Below, in pieces: positions 1 to 8,587 of a DNA stretch of 64,000 nucleotides (the first letter of the stretch is position 1; every line of letters starts with the position of its first letter). The stretch spans positions 94,361 to 158,360 of the forward strand of contig CAJUBJ010000004.1 in the NCBI GenBank assembly GCA_910584655.1. Reading direction: 5' to 3'. The position numbers were made by a program, and so were the translations under genes. This DNA comes from an uncultured Bacilli bacterium. Its GTDB lineage: Bacteria; Bacillota_I; Bacilli_A; RF39; UBA660. Below the pieces are notes generated by a model. The model was not told where the DNA came from. It did no database searches and saw only the letters and a program-made list of their open reading frames with translations.

Positions 1-893
1 CCGCCACCAGAAGATCCAGAACGACTACCACCAGAACGGCTACTGCCACCTCCACTACTACTTGACGAAGTATAAGAACTAGTATGGGAAGTAATAAATC
101 GATCTTCTTTTCTCGTATAAGATACACTGTCCTTAATTAAATATTTATGAGCTTTATATTCTTTTCTAATCATTTTATTTTTACTAATTAAAATAGACAT
201 AATTATTGCCGTAGCTATACCAGGTATTATTATAGCTATTCCCCAAGGAACACGATATTTATCTTGAATATATCCCATTTCGTCTATATAACTATATTTA
301 TATTCAGGGGCATATCCTTTTTCATAATATTTAGTTAATTCTTCAGTTAATAATTCAAAACCATCGTAATAATTACCATTAGTTATATCATAATAAATGT
401 TATCTAATATGGTATTCATTATATCATCAGAATAATATAATTGAGCTTCACCAAAAAAATACAAACCATAATAAGGAGAAGTAAAAGTATTTCTAAAGAA
501 GATAATTCCACTATAATGTTTATCATCAATCCCAAAATCATTATAATCATAAAAATCAACAGCATAATCTTCATTTTTACTATCATAACTATAATACAAA
601 TTATCAGTTAAAAATATAAGTTCCATTCCAGTATTTTCTTTAAATTCTTTAGCTAATTTATAAGCTTCTCTTTCTTCACTATCTGTCAATATATTTGAAA
701 AATCATATATTAATTCGCTAGAATTTACTGCATATGTATTTAATATATCGTCTAAATTATTTTCAGTTATTTTCCATTTTTTATTAACTCCATAATTATC
801 TAAAGTACGTCTATCATAAGTTAGTGTACTAGCATTAACACTAGAAACAAACATCATTAATAAAATTAATACAATAAAATATCTTTTTTTCAT
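1..893 (-). CDS. TPM-domain (TLP18.3/Psb32-like) membrane protein, 3' end beyond window
   Basis: Read by hand on the minus strand from ATG at 893 (MKKRYFIVLILLMMFVSS...), 297 codons without a stop up to the edge. The order is an N-terminal signal/TM segment, an extracytoplasmic domain of about 190 residues with features of TPM domains (ILTDSEEREAYKLAKEF, TGMELIFLTDN), a second hydrophobic segment (WGIAIIIPGIATAIIMSILI), then a basic linker and a Ser/Gly tail (GGGSSRSGGSRSG) that is still running at base 1. TPM proteins with Gly/Ser-rich tails are common in Firmicutes, and their role is poorly defined. The RBS GAGGT overlaps the stop region of the upstream zinc-ribbon gene, so the two are probably one operon. 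The family call is by motif resemblance. Confidence 0.75.
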   Translation of the reverse strand, partial: MKKRYFIVLILLMMFVSSVNASTLTYDRRTLDNYGVNKKWKITENNLDDILNTYAVNSSELIYDFSNILTDSEEREAYKLAKEFKENTGMELIFLTDNLYYSYDSKNEDYAVDFYDYNDFGIDDKHYSGIIFFRNTFTSPYYGLYFFGEAQLYYSDDIMNTILDNIYYDITNGNYYDGFELLTEELTKYYEKGYAPEYKYSYIDEMGYIQDKYRVPWGIAIIIPGIATAIIMSILISKNKMIRKEYKAHKYLIKDSVSYTRKEDRFITSHTSSYTSSSSSGGGSSRSGGSRSGSSGG

Positions 894-901
894 ATACTAC
901 C

Positions 902-1993
902 TCAACTATAAAATACCAATATACTTATTAAAATAACTAATAAAGTCATTCCAATAAACATAAGTATTCCCCACAAAATAGCTTTATTTTTATCTAGTGG
1001 TATATCACCTATAAATTCTCCAGTTTGACCATTCATAGCAAATATATACATTTTATCTTTATATTTAACATTTACCATCCAAACAGGAAGTAAAACATAA
1101 TATTTACTATCTATTGTTGTAGACAATGTATTATTTGTAACTAGCTTACCTGAATACCCAATACTATCATCAACCATTACCTCTTTGCCGGACTCTAATG
1201 CTCTAGTTTGTGCATCTTTAAATGCTTCATCACTATCAACATCGTATTTTTCAGCAAAAAATCCTGATAAATAAGCATGATTATATTTGATTAATTCATC
1301 ATAATTAAAAGGTTCAATAGAATTCATTATATTATTATCAAATCTTGTAGATCCATCAACTGGTATTTTTGAAAATTTCATCGAACCAGCTCTAAATATT
1401 TTATAAATATCAGTTTTTGTATAGTGTGTATTTCCCCTAGACCAAGAAGTAACTTTCTTTGCATCATATTCAACATCTCCAGATACACCAACATCATATA
1501 ACCAAAAAGGTATATATATTCCTTTTATTTTTTCTATATTTTCTTTATGGTTAAAACCTTTTGGTACAAAAGGTCTACCTTTAGAAATATTTTCAAAAGA
1601 TTTTATAGCTTGTGATTTATCAGTCTTAAAAGGGATTATTAAATTAGGTTTAAACTCCCCTGATAATTTATTCTTTAAAATAGCTGTATTACCACAATAT
1701 ACACAGAATGTAGCAGCAGTATGTTCATCAGCAACAATTTCAGCACCACAATTTTGACACTTGTATGAAACATATTCAGTTGTATCTATTTCTTCTACAT
1801 CACTCTCACTAGAGTTTTCGTTGTTTTTATCATTACTAGCATTATTATACTTTTGCATTTCTTCTAAAGAAAATTCACTATCACAATATTCACATTTCCA
1901 CTTACCTACTGTTGGATTAAATTTTATTGGTGCTCCACAACTAGGACATTTATTATCTAAAGCTTTTTCTGTAACTTGTTTAGTATTTTTCAT
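902..1993 (-). CDS. zinc-ribbon, C-terminally membrane-anchored protein
   Basis: About 363 aa. Two N-terminal zinc ribbons are visible: CPSCG...CEYCD near residues 15-40 and CQNCG...CVYCG near 75-105. A long soluble region follows (WLYDVGVSGDVEYDAKK; PVWMVNVKYKDKMYIFAMNG), then a single C-terminal hydrophobic segment (AILWGILMFIGMTLLVILI). This matches the Firmicute family usually named 'TFIIB-type zinc ribbon-containing protein', function unknown. The open frame extends to a GTG at 2002, but that GTG lies inside the AGGTGG ribosome binding site, so I chose ATG 1993. The TPM gene follows 8 bases after its stop, suggesting a joint role at the membrane. Confidence 0.8.
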   Translation of the reverse strand: MKNTKQVTEKALDNKCPSCGAPIKFNPTVGKWKCEYCDSEFSLEEMQKYNNASNDKNNENSSESDVEEIDTTEYVSYKCQNCGAEIVADEHTAATFCVYCGNTAILKNKLSGEFKPNLIIPFKTDKSQAIKSFENISKGRPFVPKGFNHKENIEKIKGIYIPFWLYDVGVSGDVEYDAKKVTSWSRGNTHYTKTDIYKIFRAGSMKFSKIPVDGSTRFDNNIMNSIEPFNYDELIKYNHAYLSGFFAEKYDVDSDEAFKDAQTRALESGKEVMVDDSIGYSGKLVTNNTLSTTIDSKYYVLLPVWMVNVKYKDKMYIFAMNGQTGEFIGDIPLDKNKAILWGILMFIGMTLLVILISILVFYS

Positions 1994-2087
1994 ATATACC
2001 ACCTACTATAAAATAATTATAACATAATACTATTTCAATAATTATTATGTTTAACCATCAATATGACAATTTAACACAATTTTTTCA

Positions 2088-2111
2088 TAAAAAAAGCGAA
2101 TAATTCGCTTC
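2088..2111 (-). terminator. intrinsic terminator after the ABC permease gene
   Basis: The stem AAGCGAA / TTCGCTT with a 3-nt loop is followed on the minus strand by a run of seven T. It lies directly after the permease stop codon and closes the ABC importer operon. Confidence 0.8.
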
Positions 2112-2112
2112 T

Positions 2113-2898
2113 TTATTTATTAAGTAATATATCTTCTATATACAAAACTGCCTTATAAAGAATATAAGATATAATAATTAAAAGTAAAATACCACTAACT
2201 ACTAAATCTAGGTTAAATACTTGAGTACCATATATAATTAAATAGCCCAAACCAGCACGACTAACTAAGAATTCTCCAGAAATAACTCCTATAAGACTCA
2301 TACTTATTCCCAATTTAAATGAACTAATTATTGTTTTATAAGAACTAGGTATAACTAAATATTTAAGTATCTGATACTTACTAGCCCCAAATGAGTGCAT
2401 TAATTTTAACCTTAATTTATCAGTCCCATAAAAACCATTAAGTATCACAGTAGTAATAACTATTACATTAATTAATACAGCCATAACAATAATACTTTTT
2501 ACATTAGCTCCAGCTATAATAATAATCATTGGTCCTAAAGCAACCTTTGGTAGTGAATTTAAACAAGTTAAGAAAGGATCAACTACCTTATAAACTTTAT
2601 TATATAGATATAGTAATATTGAAATAATTAAACTTATAATTAATCCAATAGCAAAAGCAATTAATGTTTCATAAACAGTCACCCATATATGATTAAATAA
2701 ATTTCCATCAATATATAAACCATAAATAGTCTTGATTACTTTACTAGGACTACTAAATATAAATGGATTAATAACATTATATTTACTTAGTAATTCCCAA
2801 CTAACTATTAATAAAACTACAATCATTACTTGAAATAATATAGTAATTCTTTTATCTAATTTATATTTACGTAAAAACTCTTTTTGTTCTTTACTCAT
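2113..2898 (-). CDS. ABC transporter permease, NitT/TauT (SsuC/TauC-like) family
   Basis: 261 aa, with about six hydrophobic segments and a typical BPD_transp_1 layout (IFSSPSKVIKTIYGLYIDG; LPKVALGPMIIIIAGA). The EAA-loop region is recognisable at MHSFGASKYQILKYLVIPSS. It should form the membrane channel of an importer for a small organic substrate; the substrate cannot be read from the sequence. Its ATG overlaps the last codons of the ATPase 3' fragment (AATGAGTAA), so permease translation was coupled to the ATPase before the gene was split. With the ATPase interrupted by the element, the importer is probably non-functional in this state, and the permease may be poorly expressed unless transcription enters from the element. 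Confidence 0.9.
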   Translation of the reverse strand: MSKEQKEFLRKYKLDKRITILFQVMIVVLLIVSWELLSKYNVINPFIFSSPSKVIKTIYGLYIDGNLFNHIWVTVYETLIAFAIGLIISLIISILLYLYNKVYKVVDPFLTCLNSLPKVALGPMIIIIAGANVKSIIVMAVLINVIVITTVILNGFYGTDKLRLKLMHSFGASKYQILKYLVIPSSYKTIISSFKLGISMSLIGVISGEFLVSRAGLGYLIIYGTQVFNLDLVVSGILLLIIISYILYKAVLYIEDILLNK

Positions 2899-3229
2899 TT
2901 TTATCTAAATCTTTCCATATTAAATCATAATAATAATTAAAGTTTTCATCTTTTCTATTTTCTGTTGGCAGTCCTTTTTTCTTTAATTCAATCTTGTAAA
3001 TATTTTTTACAATAGCAGGGCTTTTACTAAGTACTACAACTTTATCACAAATACTAACTGCCTCGTTTATATCATGAGTTACTATAATGGTAGTTTTTTT
3101 GCTATCTTTTATTATTTTATAGACATCATCACTAACTTTTAATCTAGTACTAAAATCAAGTGCACTAAATGGCTCATCTAAGAATAAAATATCTGGTTTT
3201 AATGCTAATGTTCTAATAAGACCAACTCT
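2891..3229 (-). pseudogene. ABC transporter ATPase, 3' part (split by integrated element)
   Basis: 112 codons plus stop carry the C-terminal half of an SsuB/TauB-type ATPase: Walker B and D-loop (ILFLDEPFSALD), H-loop (TIIVTHDINEAV), then ...WKDLDKNE. There is no start codon of its own; upstream codons inside the element (LHDIH) are unrelated. The Arg codon at 3227-3229 corresponds to Arg138 in the 5' part at 8606-9028. Joining the two at the shared 8-bp core gives one in-frame 249-codon ATPase, the normal length for this family. It is a disrupted gene rather than a decayed one, since both halves keep all motifs. Confidence 0.92.
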
Positions 3230-3250
3230 ATGAATATCGTGAAGACACTT
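3222..3250. other. left attachment junction: core CCAACTCT plus internal attP arm
   Basis: The core 3222-3229 is followed inward by ATGAAT-ATC-GT-GA-AGACAC (3230-3248). The same arm in inverted orientation lies next to the right core (8591-8609), matching at 14 of 19 positions. The two arms reconstruct a dyad-symmetric attP, as expected for a large serine integrase binding each half-site. Confidence 0.8.
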
Positions 3251-3304
3251 TTTTCTTTATTTCAATATTTTATTTAAGTTTAACTTTATTTTTTTAAGTA
3301 GTTA

Positions 3305-4267
3305 TTATTCATTCTTTAAGAAATTCATTACTAAATCAATTAGTATATCCTTTTCTTTTGGATTAGATTGAGCTATAAGTAGTGTGATTGCAACAAGAGT
3401 ATTATTATCAATAACTTGTCCATTTTCATTATTTAAAATATCATAGAATTTTAAGAAATAGATAAATAGGGTAGCAGCTATTCTCTTATTACCATCTATA
3501 AAAGTATGGTTTTTAGTAATTAAATATAAGAAATTAGCTGCTTTTTCTTCTATAGTAGGGTATAAGTCATTACCATCAAAAGATTGATATATGTCTCCTA
3601 TAATTGCCTTTAATCCTTCATTTCTTTCAAGTGCAAACAAGTCACTATCACTATTAAATTTAAGTTTTCCAACTATATCCATACAATCTTCATAAGTGAT
3701 TTGCTTATTATTTTTGGTTCCACTTGGTTTAGTTATTCTTTCATGGTCATAATCATCAAGTAGATTTAAAGCATTTGAATAGTTATTTATTACTTTAATT
3801 ATTTCTTGAGCTTCATCACCGCTTAATTTTTCATCAATTCTTCCAGCAATATCTATTAATTTAATTGTTTTTTCAAGATATTCTAATCTTTTTTGGTTAA
3901 CTGCATATCCTTTTAACATATAGTCTTTTAATATTTTATTTGCCCACTTACGGAAAATTACGCCATTTTTTGATTTAACTCTATATCCAACTGATATAAT
4001 TACATCTAAATTATAATAATCTATTTCTCTTGTCTGTGTTTTGTTAGATAAAGAACCATGTTGAGTGGTATGTGCAAATTTTGCACATACCTCATTTCTA
4101 TTTAATTCATTATCATTAAAAATATTGTTAATATGTCTTGTAATTACAGTTCTATCTCTTCCAAATAATTGAGCCAATTGCTCTGTGTTTAACCACACTG
4201 TCTCACCTTTCATATTAACTTCAAGTTTTACTTCTTGATTTTCAAATAGTACAATTTCATTCTTCAT
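3305..4267 (-). CDS. RhuM-family protein with C-terminal Fic/Doc domain
   Basis: 320 aa. The N-terminal 100 residues look like virulence protein RhuM (TVWLNTEQLAQLFGRDRTVI; ISVGYRVKSKNGVIFRKWA). The C-terminal half is a Fic/Doc domain with an intact catalytic loop, HTFIDGNKR near residue 254, fitting the HxFx(D/E)GNxR consensus. Fic-type enzymes transfer AMP or another phosphate-containing group to protein targets; Doc phosphorylates EF-Tu. Its location at one end of an integrative element and the absence of an obvious inhibitor helix or separate antitoxin suggest a toxin-like or defence cargo role, which is inference. ATG 4267 has the RBS AGGTGG. The next gene downstream is across the left attachment core. 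Confidence 0.85.
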   Translation of the reverse strand: MKNEIVLFENQEVKLEVNMKGETVWLNTEQLAQLFGRDRTVITRHINNIFNDNELNRNEVCAKFAHTTQHGSLSNKTQTREIDYYNLDVIISVGYRVKSKNGVIFRKWANKILKDYMLKGYAVNQKRLEYLEKTIKLIDIAGRIDEKLSGDEAQEIIKVINNYSNALNLLDDYDHERITKPSGTKNNKQITYEDCMDIVGKLKFNSDSDLFALERNEGLKAIIGDIYQSFDGNDLYPTIEEKAANFLYLITKNHTFIDGNKRIAATLFIYFLKFYDILNNENGQVIDNNTLVAITLLIAQSNPKEKDILIDLVMNFLKNE

Positions 4268-4377
4268 ATATTTTTACCACCTTTACTATGTTTCTTACTT
4301 TGGACTAAGGGTCATATTGTCCCTCTACTTATATTATTATAGGTAGAGGTATCAATTTCTTCTTTTTTTAATAAATT

Positions 4378-5991
4378 TTATTCAAAATTCCACTTAATTT
4401 TAATATTCCTTGTATTTGTTTTATTATTTACTTTTCCAATATAGACTTTATCTATAAACTCATCCACGATAACTTTGTTTAAATTTTTAAGTTCTTGATA
4501 TTTAATAAATATTTTATCCTTGCTTTTTGAAGATTCTTCTTTCATTTTATAATAAGAAATTTCTTTGCCAATTGATTTGATCTGCTCATTATACATATCT
4601 TCATTTTTATTATAATCGGTTATTAATTCTTTAAATTGTTTTAATGTTATAATTCCATTAACTTTATCTTCATATAAATTTTTTAAATAATTTTTAGTTT
4701 TAGAAATCTCTTTTTCAGTATTTTCTTTTTGCTTTTCTAAAACTTTTATTTTATCAACGAATCTATTTTTACATCTTTTTCTATCTAAATTTTTTAATTC
4801 GTTTTGATCATAATATTTTTTTACCTTTTTGTTAATAGCTTCTAAAACTATATTTTCTAGAACATCATACCTTATAGAAGTTTTATTGATACAATCATCA
4901 TATCCATCTCGATTACCTGAACAGACTAAATATTCATGCTTACTAGAGCTCTTCTTTCTCATATAATGTTCACATTCAAGACAAAAGACTTTACCAGAGA
5001 AGACATGAACAACTCCTGTAGCTTTCATAGGTTTTGTTCTTTCCTTCATTGCAACTTGAACCTTATTAAATATTTCTTCATTAACAATAGCTTCATGAGT
5101 ATTTTCTATTTTTATCCAGTCTTTTTTTTCCTTATTTCTAATCTTATGATTCTTATAACTAACAGTAGTTCTCTTGCCTTGAATTAAATGCCCTAAATAT
5201 AACTCATTAGTTAAAATAGTCTTTACAGCATTAGTAGACCATTTAATATCTTCACGAGGTCTATTACTAATAACATTTAATTTTATCCCTTTTAAATATT
5301 TATATAGAGAAGGACAAGGTATATTTTTACTATTCAAGTATTTTGCTATACCTGTAAAACCTAACCCAGACAAATATAAATCATATATATTTTTTACAAC
5401 TTCACTAGCAACAGGATCTACAATTAATTTGTTATTATCATTCGGATCAATTTCATAACCAAACGAAGCAAAAGGGGAGATGAACTCTCCTTGCTTCATT
5501 TTGGAATTAAACGCACTTCTTATATTATTCGAAACATCTTCTAAATACCATTCATTAACTAAACCATTTATTTGTCTAGACTTCTTATTACCATTATTAT
5601 CAGTATCAGCATTATCAGATAAACCAATAAATCTAATATTCCATTCCTTAAACTTGTTATTAATATATTTTTCAACAACTTCCATATCTCTTGAAAATCT
5701 TGATTGACTTTTACATAATACGATATCAAGTTTTCTATTTTCACAATCTCTAATCAGTCTTTCAAATTCAGGTCTATAAGTTCCAGCACCAGATAAATCT
5801 TCATCAGAATATTCATCTACTAAAACAAACTCAGGATGTTTGTCTATATAATCGATAAGCATATTTCTTTGATTCTTAATGGATTCACTATCATCATCTT
5901 TATTAACTTTATCTCTATCTTCATTAGATAATCTTAAATAAATACCAACTCTTAATATTTTATTACTACAGGAACTTTTCATTTCATTCAT
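4378..5991 (-). CDS. large serine recombinase (integrase/excisionase of the element)
   Basis: 537 aa. The N-terminal resolvase domain contains the catalytic-serine segment VGIYLRLSNEDRD and the arginine-rich active-site region LCKSQSRFSRDMEVVE. A Recombinase domain follows (FGYEIDPNDN; LTNELYLGHLIQGKRT), then a zinc ribbon (CLECEHYMRK...CSGNRDGYDDC), a long coiled coil (about residues 395-490) and a basic C-terminus. This is the full architecture of large serine integrases. The open frame reaches a GTG at 6003, but that GTG is part of the GGGTGAT ribosome binding site, so ATG 5991 is preferred. It probably integrates and excises the element at the ATPase gene. No separate tyrosine integrase is present. 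Confidence 0.95.
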   Translation of the reverse strand: MNEMKSSCSNKILRVGIYLRLSNEDRDKVNKDDDSESIKNQRNMLIDYIDKHPEFVLVDEYSDEDLSGAGTYRPEFERLIRDCENRKLDIVLCKSQSRFSRDMEVVEKYINNKFKEWNIRFIGLSDNADTDNNGNKKSRQINGLVNEWYLEDVSNNIRSAFNSKMKQGEFISPFASFGYEIDPNDNNKLIVDPVASEVVKNIYDLYLSGLGFTGIAKYLNSKNIPCPSLYKYLKGIKLNVISNRPREDIKWSTNAVKTILTNELYLGHLIQGKRTTVSYKNHKIRNKEKKDWIKIENTHEAIVNEEIFNKVQVAMKERTKPMKATGVVHVFSGKVFCLECEHYMRKKSSSKHEYLVCSGNRDGYDDCINKTSIRYDVLENIVLEAINKKVKKYYDQNELKNLDRKRCKNRFVDKIKVLEKQKENTEKEISKTKNYLKNLYEDKVNGIITLKQFKELITDYNKNEDMYNEQIKSIGKEISYYKMKEESSKSKDKIFIKYQELKNLNKVIVDEFIDKVYIGKVNNKTNTRNIKIKWNFE

Positions 5992-6048
5992 AGCTATTAT
6001 CACCCAATAAAAATGTAATAATTAAGTTTAAAGTTAAAATTATAACAC

Positions 6049-6174
6049 CTATTTAATTAAATTAACATTAAACTCCATAAATTCAATTATTTTGTATAGC
6101 TTCTTGTTAATAATTTCTTTTAATATAACTTCAGTTATTTCATCATTTACAATATCAATAACATGGTATTTCAT
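6049..6174 (-). CDS. 41-aa small ORF upstream of the recombinase
   Basis: Read by hand: begins MKYHVIDIVNDEITEVILKE and ends at TAG 6049-6051. It has a good RBS (AAAGGAGT, about 7 nt before the ATG) and sits 57 bases upstream of the recombinase in the same direction. The peptide is charged, helical and lacks a membrane segment. Its position and size would fit a recombination directionality factor or a small regulator, but no family is recognised and that role is speculative. Confidence 0.55.
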   Translation of the reverse strand: MKYHVIDIVNDEITEVILKEIINKKLYKIIEFMEFNVNLIK

Positions 6175-6390
6175 AAATTAACTCCTTTCAAATAGTTTAA
6201 GGTTAGAATATAAAAAGATAATTTTTATTTGTAACTATAATAATTAAAAGTCATCATTATAATATATTTTATTATCATTAAGTTTAGAATAAACTTGCTC
6301 ATAAATTTTGTAAAGAATGTTTTATCTAGAATCATAGACGAAATATTTTGAAAATGTTAAAATAAATTGTAGAAATTGTTAAAGTAATAG

Positions 6391-6564
6391 GTATTATTTT
6401 TTGCTGTTTATGATGAATTATTAACTTATCTATTTTTAGATAAATATAAAAATAAATCTTATAAAAAGACAGAATTAGATCTATTTGAGTTTAATTCAAA
6501 GAAAAGAGCAAAAGTAAGTAAAGCAAGACAACGATTATTTAATACAACGGAATACTTAAAATAA
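6391..6564 (+). pseudogene. 3' remnant of an unknown gene in the element
   Basis: An open frame of 57 codons follows two in-frame stops and has no usable start codon (AVYDELLTYLFLDKYKN... ending RQRLFNTTEYLK). Its TAA overlaps the ATG of the next ORF (TAATG), the arrangement of a translationally coupled pair whose first gene has lost its 5' part. It probably records a deletion inside the element. Confidence 0.45.
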
Positions 6565-6956
6565 TGAAGAAAGTAGATGAAAAAATGAACGATAACAAGG
6601 ATTATGAAAAAGTGAAAGAGGCCTTAAGTAATGTAGTATTAAAAAGCATTAATGCTGATATTAATTATGGAAAAGAATTATTATCTATATGTAAAAAACA
6701 AGCAAGTCCATGTCTAATAAAAGATATTGCTACAACTTATATGAATAATATGGAAAATAAATACAATATTTTTAACAAATTATATAATTTTGTTAATGGT
6801 TATAAAGGTAGTAATAGTAATGTAACTATTTCAAAGTGCAAGTGGTTAGAAACGCAAATATGGATAATAGAAAAAGTAAAAGAAGTAAAAGATTTAGAAG
6901 ACAATCTAGATAAAGTTAATAAATTATCCAAACTACTAAAAAAGGAATACAATTGA
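6564..6956 (+). CDS. hypothetical helical protein, 130 aa
   Basis: MKKVDEKMNDNKDYEKV... is a lysine-rich, predominantly helical soluble protein with no membrane segment and no recognised motif. Two cysteines (SICKKQASPC) are the only notable residues. It is coupled by a 1-base overlap to the truncated ORF before it. Size and composition are like small accessory proteins of integrative elements. No function can be assigned. Confidence 0.55.
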   Translation: MKKVDEKMNDNKDYEKVKEALSNVVLKSINADINYGKELLSICKKQASPCLIKDIATTYMNNMENKYNIFNKLYNFVNGYKGSNSNVTISKCKWLETQIWIIEKVKEVKDLEDNLDKVNKLSKLLKKEYN

Positions 6957-7148
6957 TAAAAAAAATAATGATATAAAAGAAATTAACCTTGTAATAGAAA
7001 AAATGGTTATAAAAATAAAGATAAAATACCATCAAATGAAAGATTTGAAATAAATGTGTAAGAGAATTCTTTAATAGATTATAATGTACAATAAAAAGTT
7101 CAACTAAGAGCAACACAAATATTAGATATTATTAAAAGTCTTAAATAG
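6957..7148 (+). pseudogene. decayed coding remnant upstream of the HEPN-motif gene
   Basis: Coding-like sequence persists but in two frames with internal stops. A first stretch reads NDIKEINLVIEK; after a frame change the sequence reads KDKIPSNERFEINV, stop, ENSLIDYNVQ, stop, KVQLRATQILDIIKSLK, stop at 7146-7148. The protein-like composition across three stop codons indicates a dead gene. Its original family is not recognised. Confidence 0.5.
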
Positions 7149-7199
7149 GATTTAAGAAATCAAAAAAAGCTTTTTCGCTATGATAGGGTGGTGAATGCA

Positions 7200-8411
7200 A
7201 TGGATACATTGAAATTAAGTATAGATGGAATAAATTTTTTTGATATAGAAGGTTCAATTGATGTCATAAATAAAAAAATAGATTTTATCATATCTACAAA
7301 TGTGCTCCAAAAGATATTTAATATCAATTGTGCTGAATTAGCATTCAATCCAGATTGCTTTTATAACAAAGCAAAAAATATTTTTATAATCTTCAACAAT
7401 ATTGAATTCTCTTGTTTAAATTGTATCTTTTCTTTTAATATAAATGATAATATCAAATTTAACTCTGTCTCAATAGATGTGATATTAGAAAATATTATTT
7501 CTGATATTAGCAATATCAAAACAAAAAAGGTTGTCTTTCATTCATGTTATTTAGGCCATTCTATTCATTCTGCCTATATAAATAAATATGACTTTTATTT
7601 AACTCCTTCTATCAATATAAAAATTAATACATATACAAAAGATAATTTTTATATTGATATAGAAGTTGAATCCAAAAAAGGTAGTGATTATGAGAAATTA
7701 TCTAATGTAGCATTTTCAGTTATTGAAATGTTTATGCTATTATTGGGAGATATTCCTATAATAGATAAAATCTATACATCTGATGAAAGAGATGTAATAT
7801 ATCATTTTGAACTAGTTGATAAATATAAAACTAAAGTTTCCAGAAAAAATGGTAAAGAAATATTATGTTATATAAATGACAATACTCTTAATAAAGAAAA
7901 TTTGAAAAAGTTTCAGAAATTCAGAAAGGATACAAAAATTATATATGACTTATTTATGATAAATATAAATAATGATAATTATAAAGAAATTAAAAATTGT
8001 AATTTGGTCCAAATTATGGAAGGTTTATATAAAACATTAATAGGTGATGCCAAACTGCACACTATTTTAGAATATTATTTTTTACATAATAGCTGCACCA
8101 AAAAGTTGTTAAGTAGGCGAGATAAAAGAAAAGTTAATAATGCTAATAAATCGATGACTTTTTTATATAAAGCCAATAATCACAGAAATTACTTGTCTCA
8201 TTTAAATTTAAATGAAAATAAGAATGTATTTTATAAATTAGAAAATACATATGCTTATTGGAAACTTTGTATGGCTATAAGAATATTTATATTGCAATAT
8301 TTAAATATTCCTGTAGATAAATCAATTATAGTAAAATATAACAAGGAAATAGATGATTGGACAAAAAGATATAAATTAAGATTTAGTTCTAGATTAAATA
8401 AAAAAATTTAA
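7200..8411 (+). CDS. candidate HEPN-domain (ApeA-like) abortive-infection protein
   Basis: 403 aa from ATG 7200, chosen because the RBS GGGTGG (7186-7191) is correctly spaced for it; an earlier GTG lies inside that RBS. The N-terminal ~190 residues are beta-rich (FDIEGSIDVINKKIDFIIST; NINIKINTYTKDNFYIDIEV). The C-terminal ~200 are helical and carry NHRNYLSHLN, with Arg329 and His334 forming an R-N-x3-H motif of HEPN RNases. This two-part layout resembles ApeA-type proteins (beta-rich N-terminal domain plus Apea-like HEPN), which cleave RNA during phage infection. It is the last gene before the right attachment site, the usual cargo position. The family call rests on motif and layout only. Confidence 0.6.
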   Translation: MDTLKLSIDGINFFDIEGSIDVINKKIDFIISTNVLQKIFNINCAELAFNPDCFYNKAKNIFIIFNNIEFSCLNCIFSFNINDNIKFNSVSIDVILENIISDISNIKTKKVVFHSCYLGHSIHSAYINKYDFYLTPSINIKINTYTKDNFYIDIEVESKKGSDYEKLSNVAFSVIEMFMLLLGDIPIIDKIYTSDERDVIYHFELVDKYKTKVSRKNGKEILCYINDNTLNKENLKKFQKFRKDTKIIYDLFMININNDNYKEIKNCNLVQIMEGLYKTLIGDAKLHTILEYYFLHNSCTKKLLSRRDKRKVNNANKSMTFLYKANNHRNYLSHLNLNENKNVFYKLENTYAYWKLCMAIRIFILQYLNIPVDKSIIVKYNKEIDDWTKRYKLRFSSRLNKKI

Positions 8412-8441
8412 TAGAAATTAGAAAAAAAATTTATTAATAAT

Positions 8442-8468
8442 ATTTTTAATATTAATAATATTAAAAAT
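8442..8468. repeat. perfect AT-only palindrome near the element's right end
   Basis: A 12-bp perfect inverted repeat (ATTTTTAATATT, loop AAT, AATATTAAAAAT) lies 30 bases after the HEPN-motif gene. It has no T-run after it, so it is either a weak transcription stop or a DNA structure near the attachment region. Confidence 0.5.
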
Positions 8469-8489
8469 GACACCTTCAATGTGAGTAAC

Positions 8490-8548
8490 CTAGCTACTAT
8501 AGATGTGGCATTGTGTCATAAAAATACTCTAATAGCAACTAGCTACTA
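8490..8548. repeat. pair of 10-bp direct repeats near attR
   Basis: CTAGCTACTA occurs at 8490-8499 and again at 8539-8548, 49 bp apart (about 4.7 helical turns), in the non-coding 190 bp between the last cargo gene and the right core. Such spaced repeats can be binding sites for a recombination accessory protein; this is inference. Confidence 0.45.
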
Positions 8549-8587
8549 GGGTTTTACTATGATTACAAGTCCATCCTTAATCATTAC

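Noticed and set aside
6916..7116. Minus-strand 66-codon ORF in the element
   Set aside because: No RBS; it lies over decayed plus-strand coding sequence and has only hydrophobic low-complexity content.
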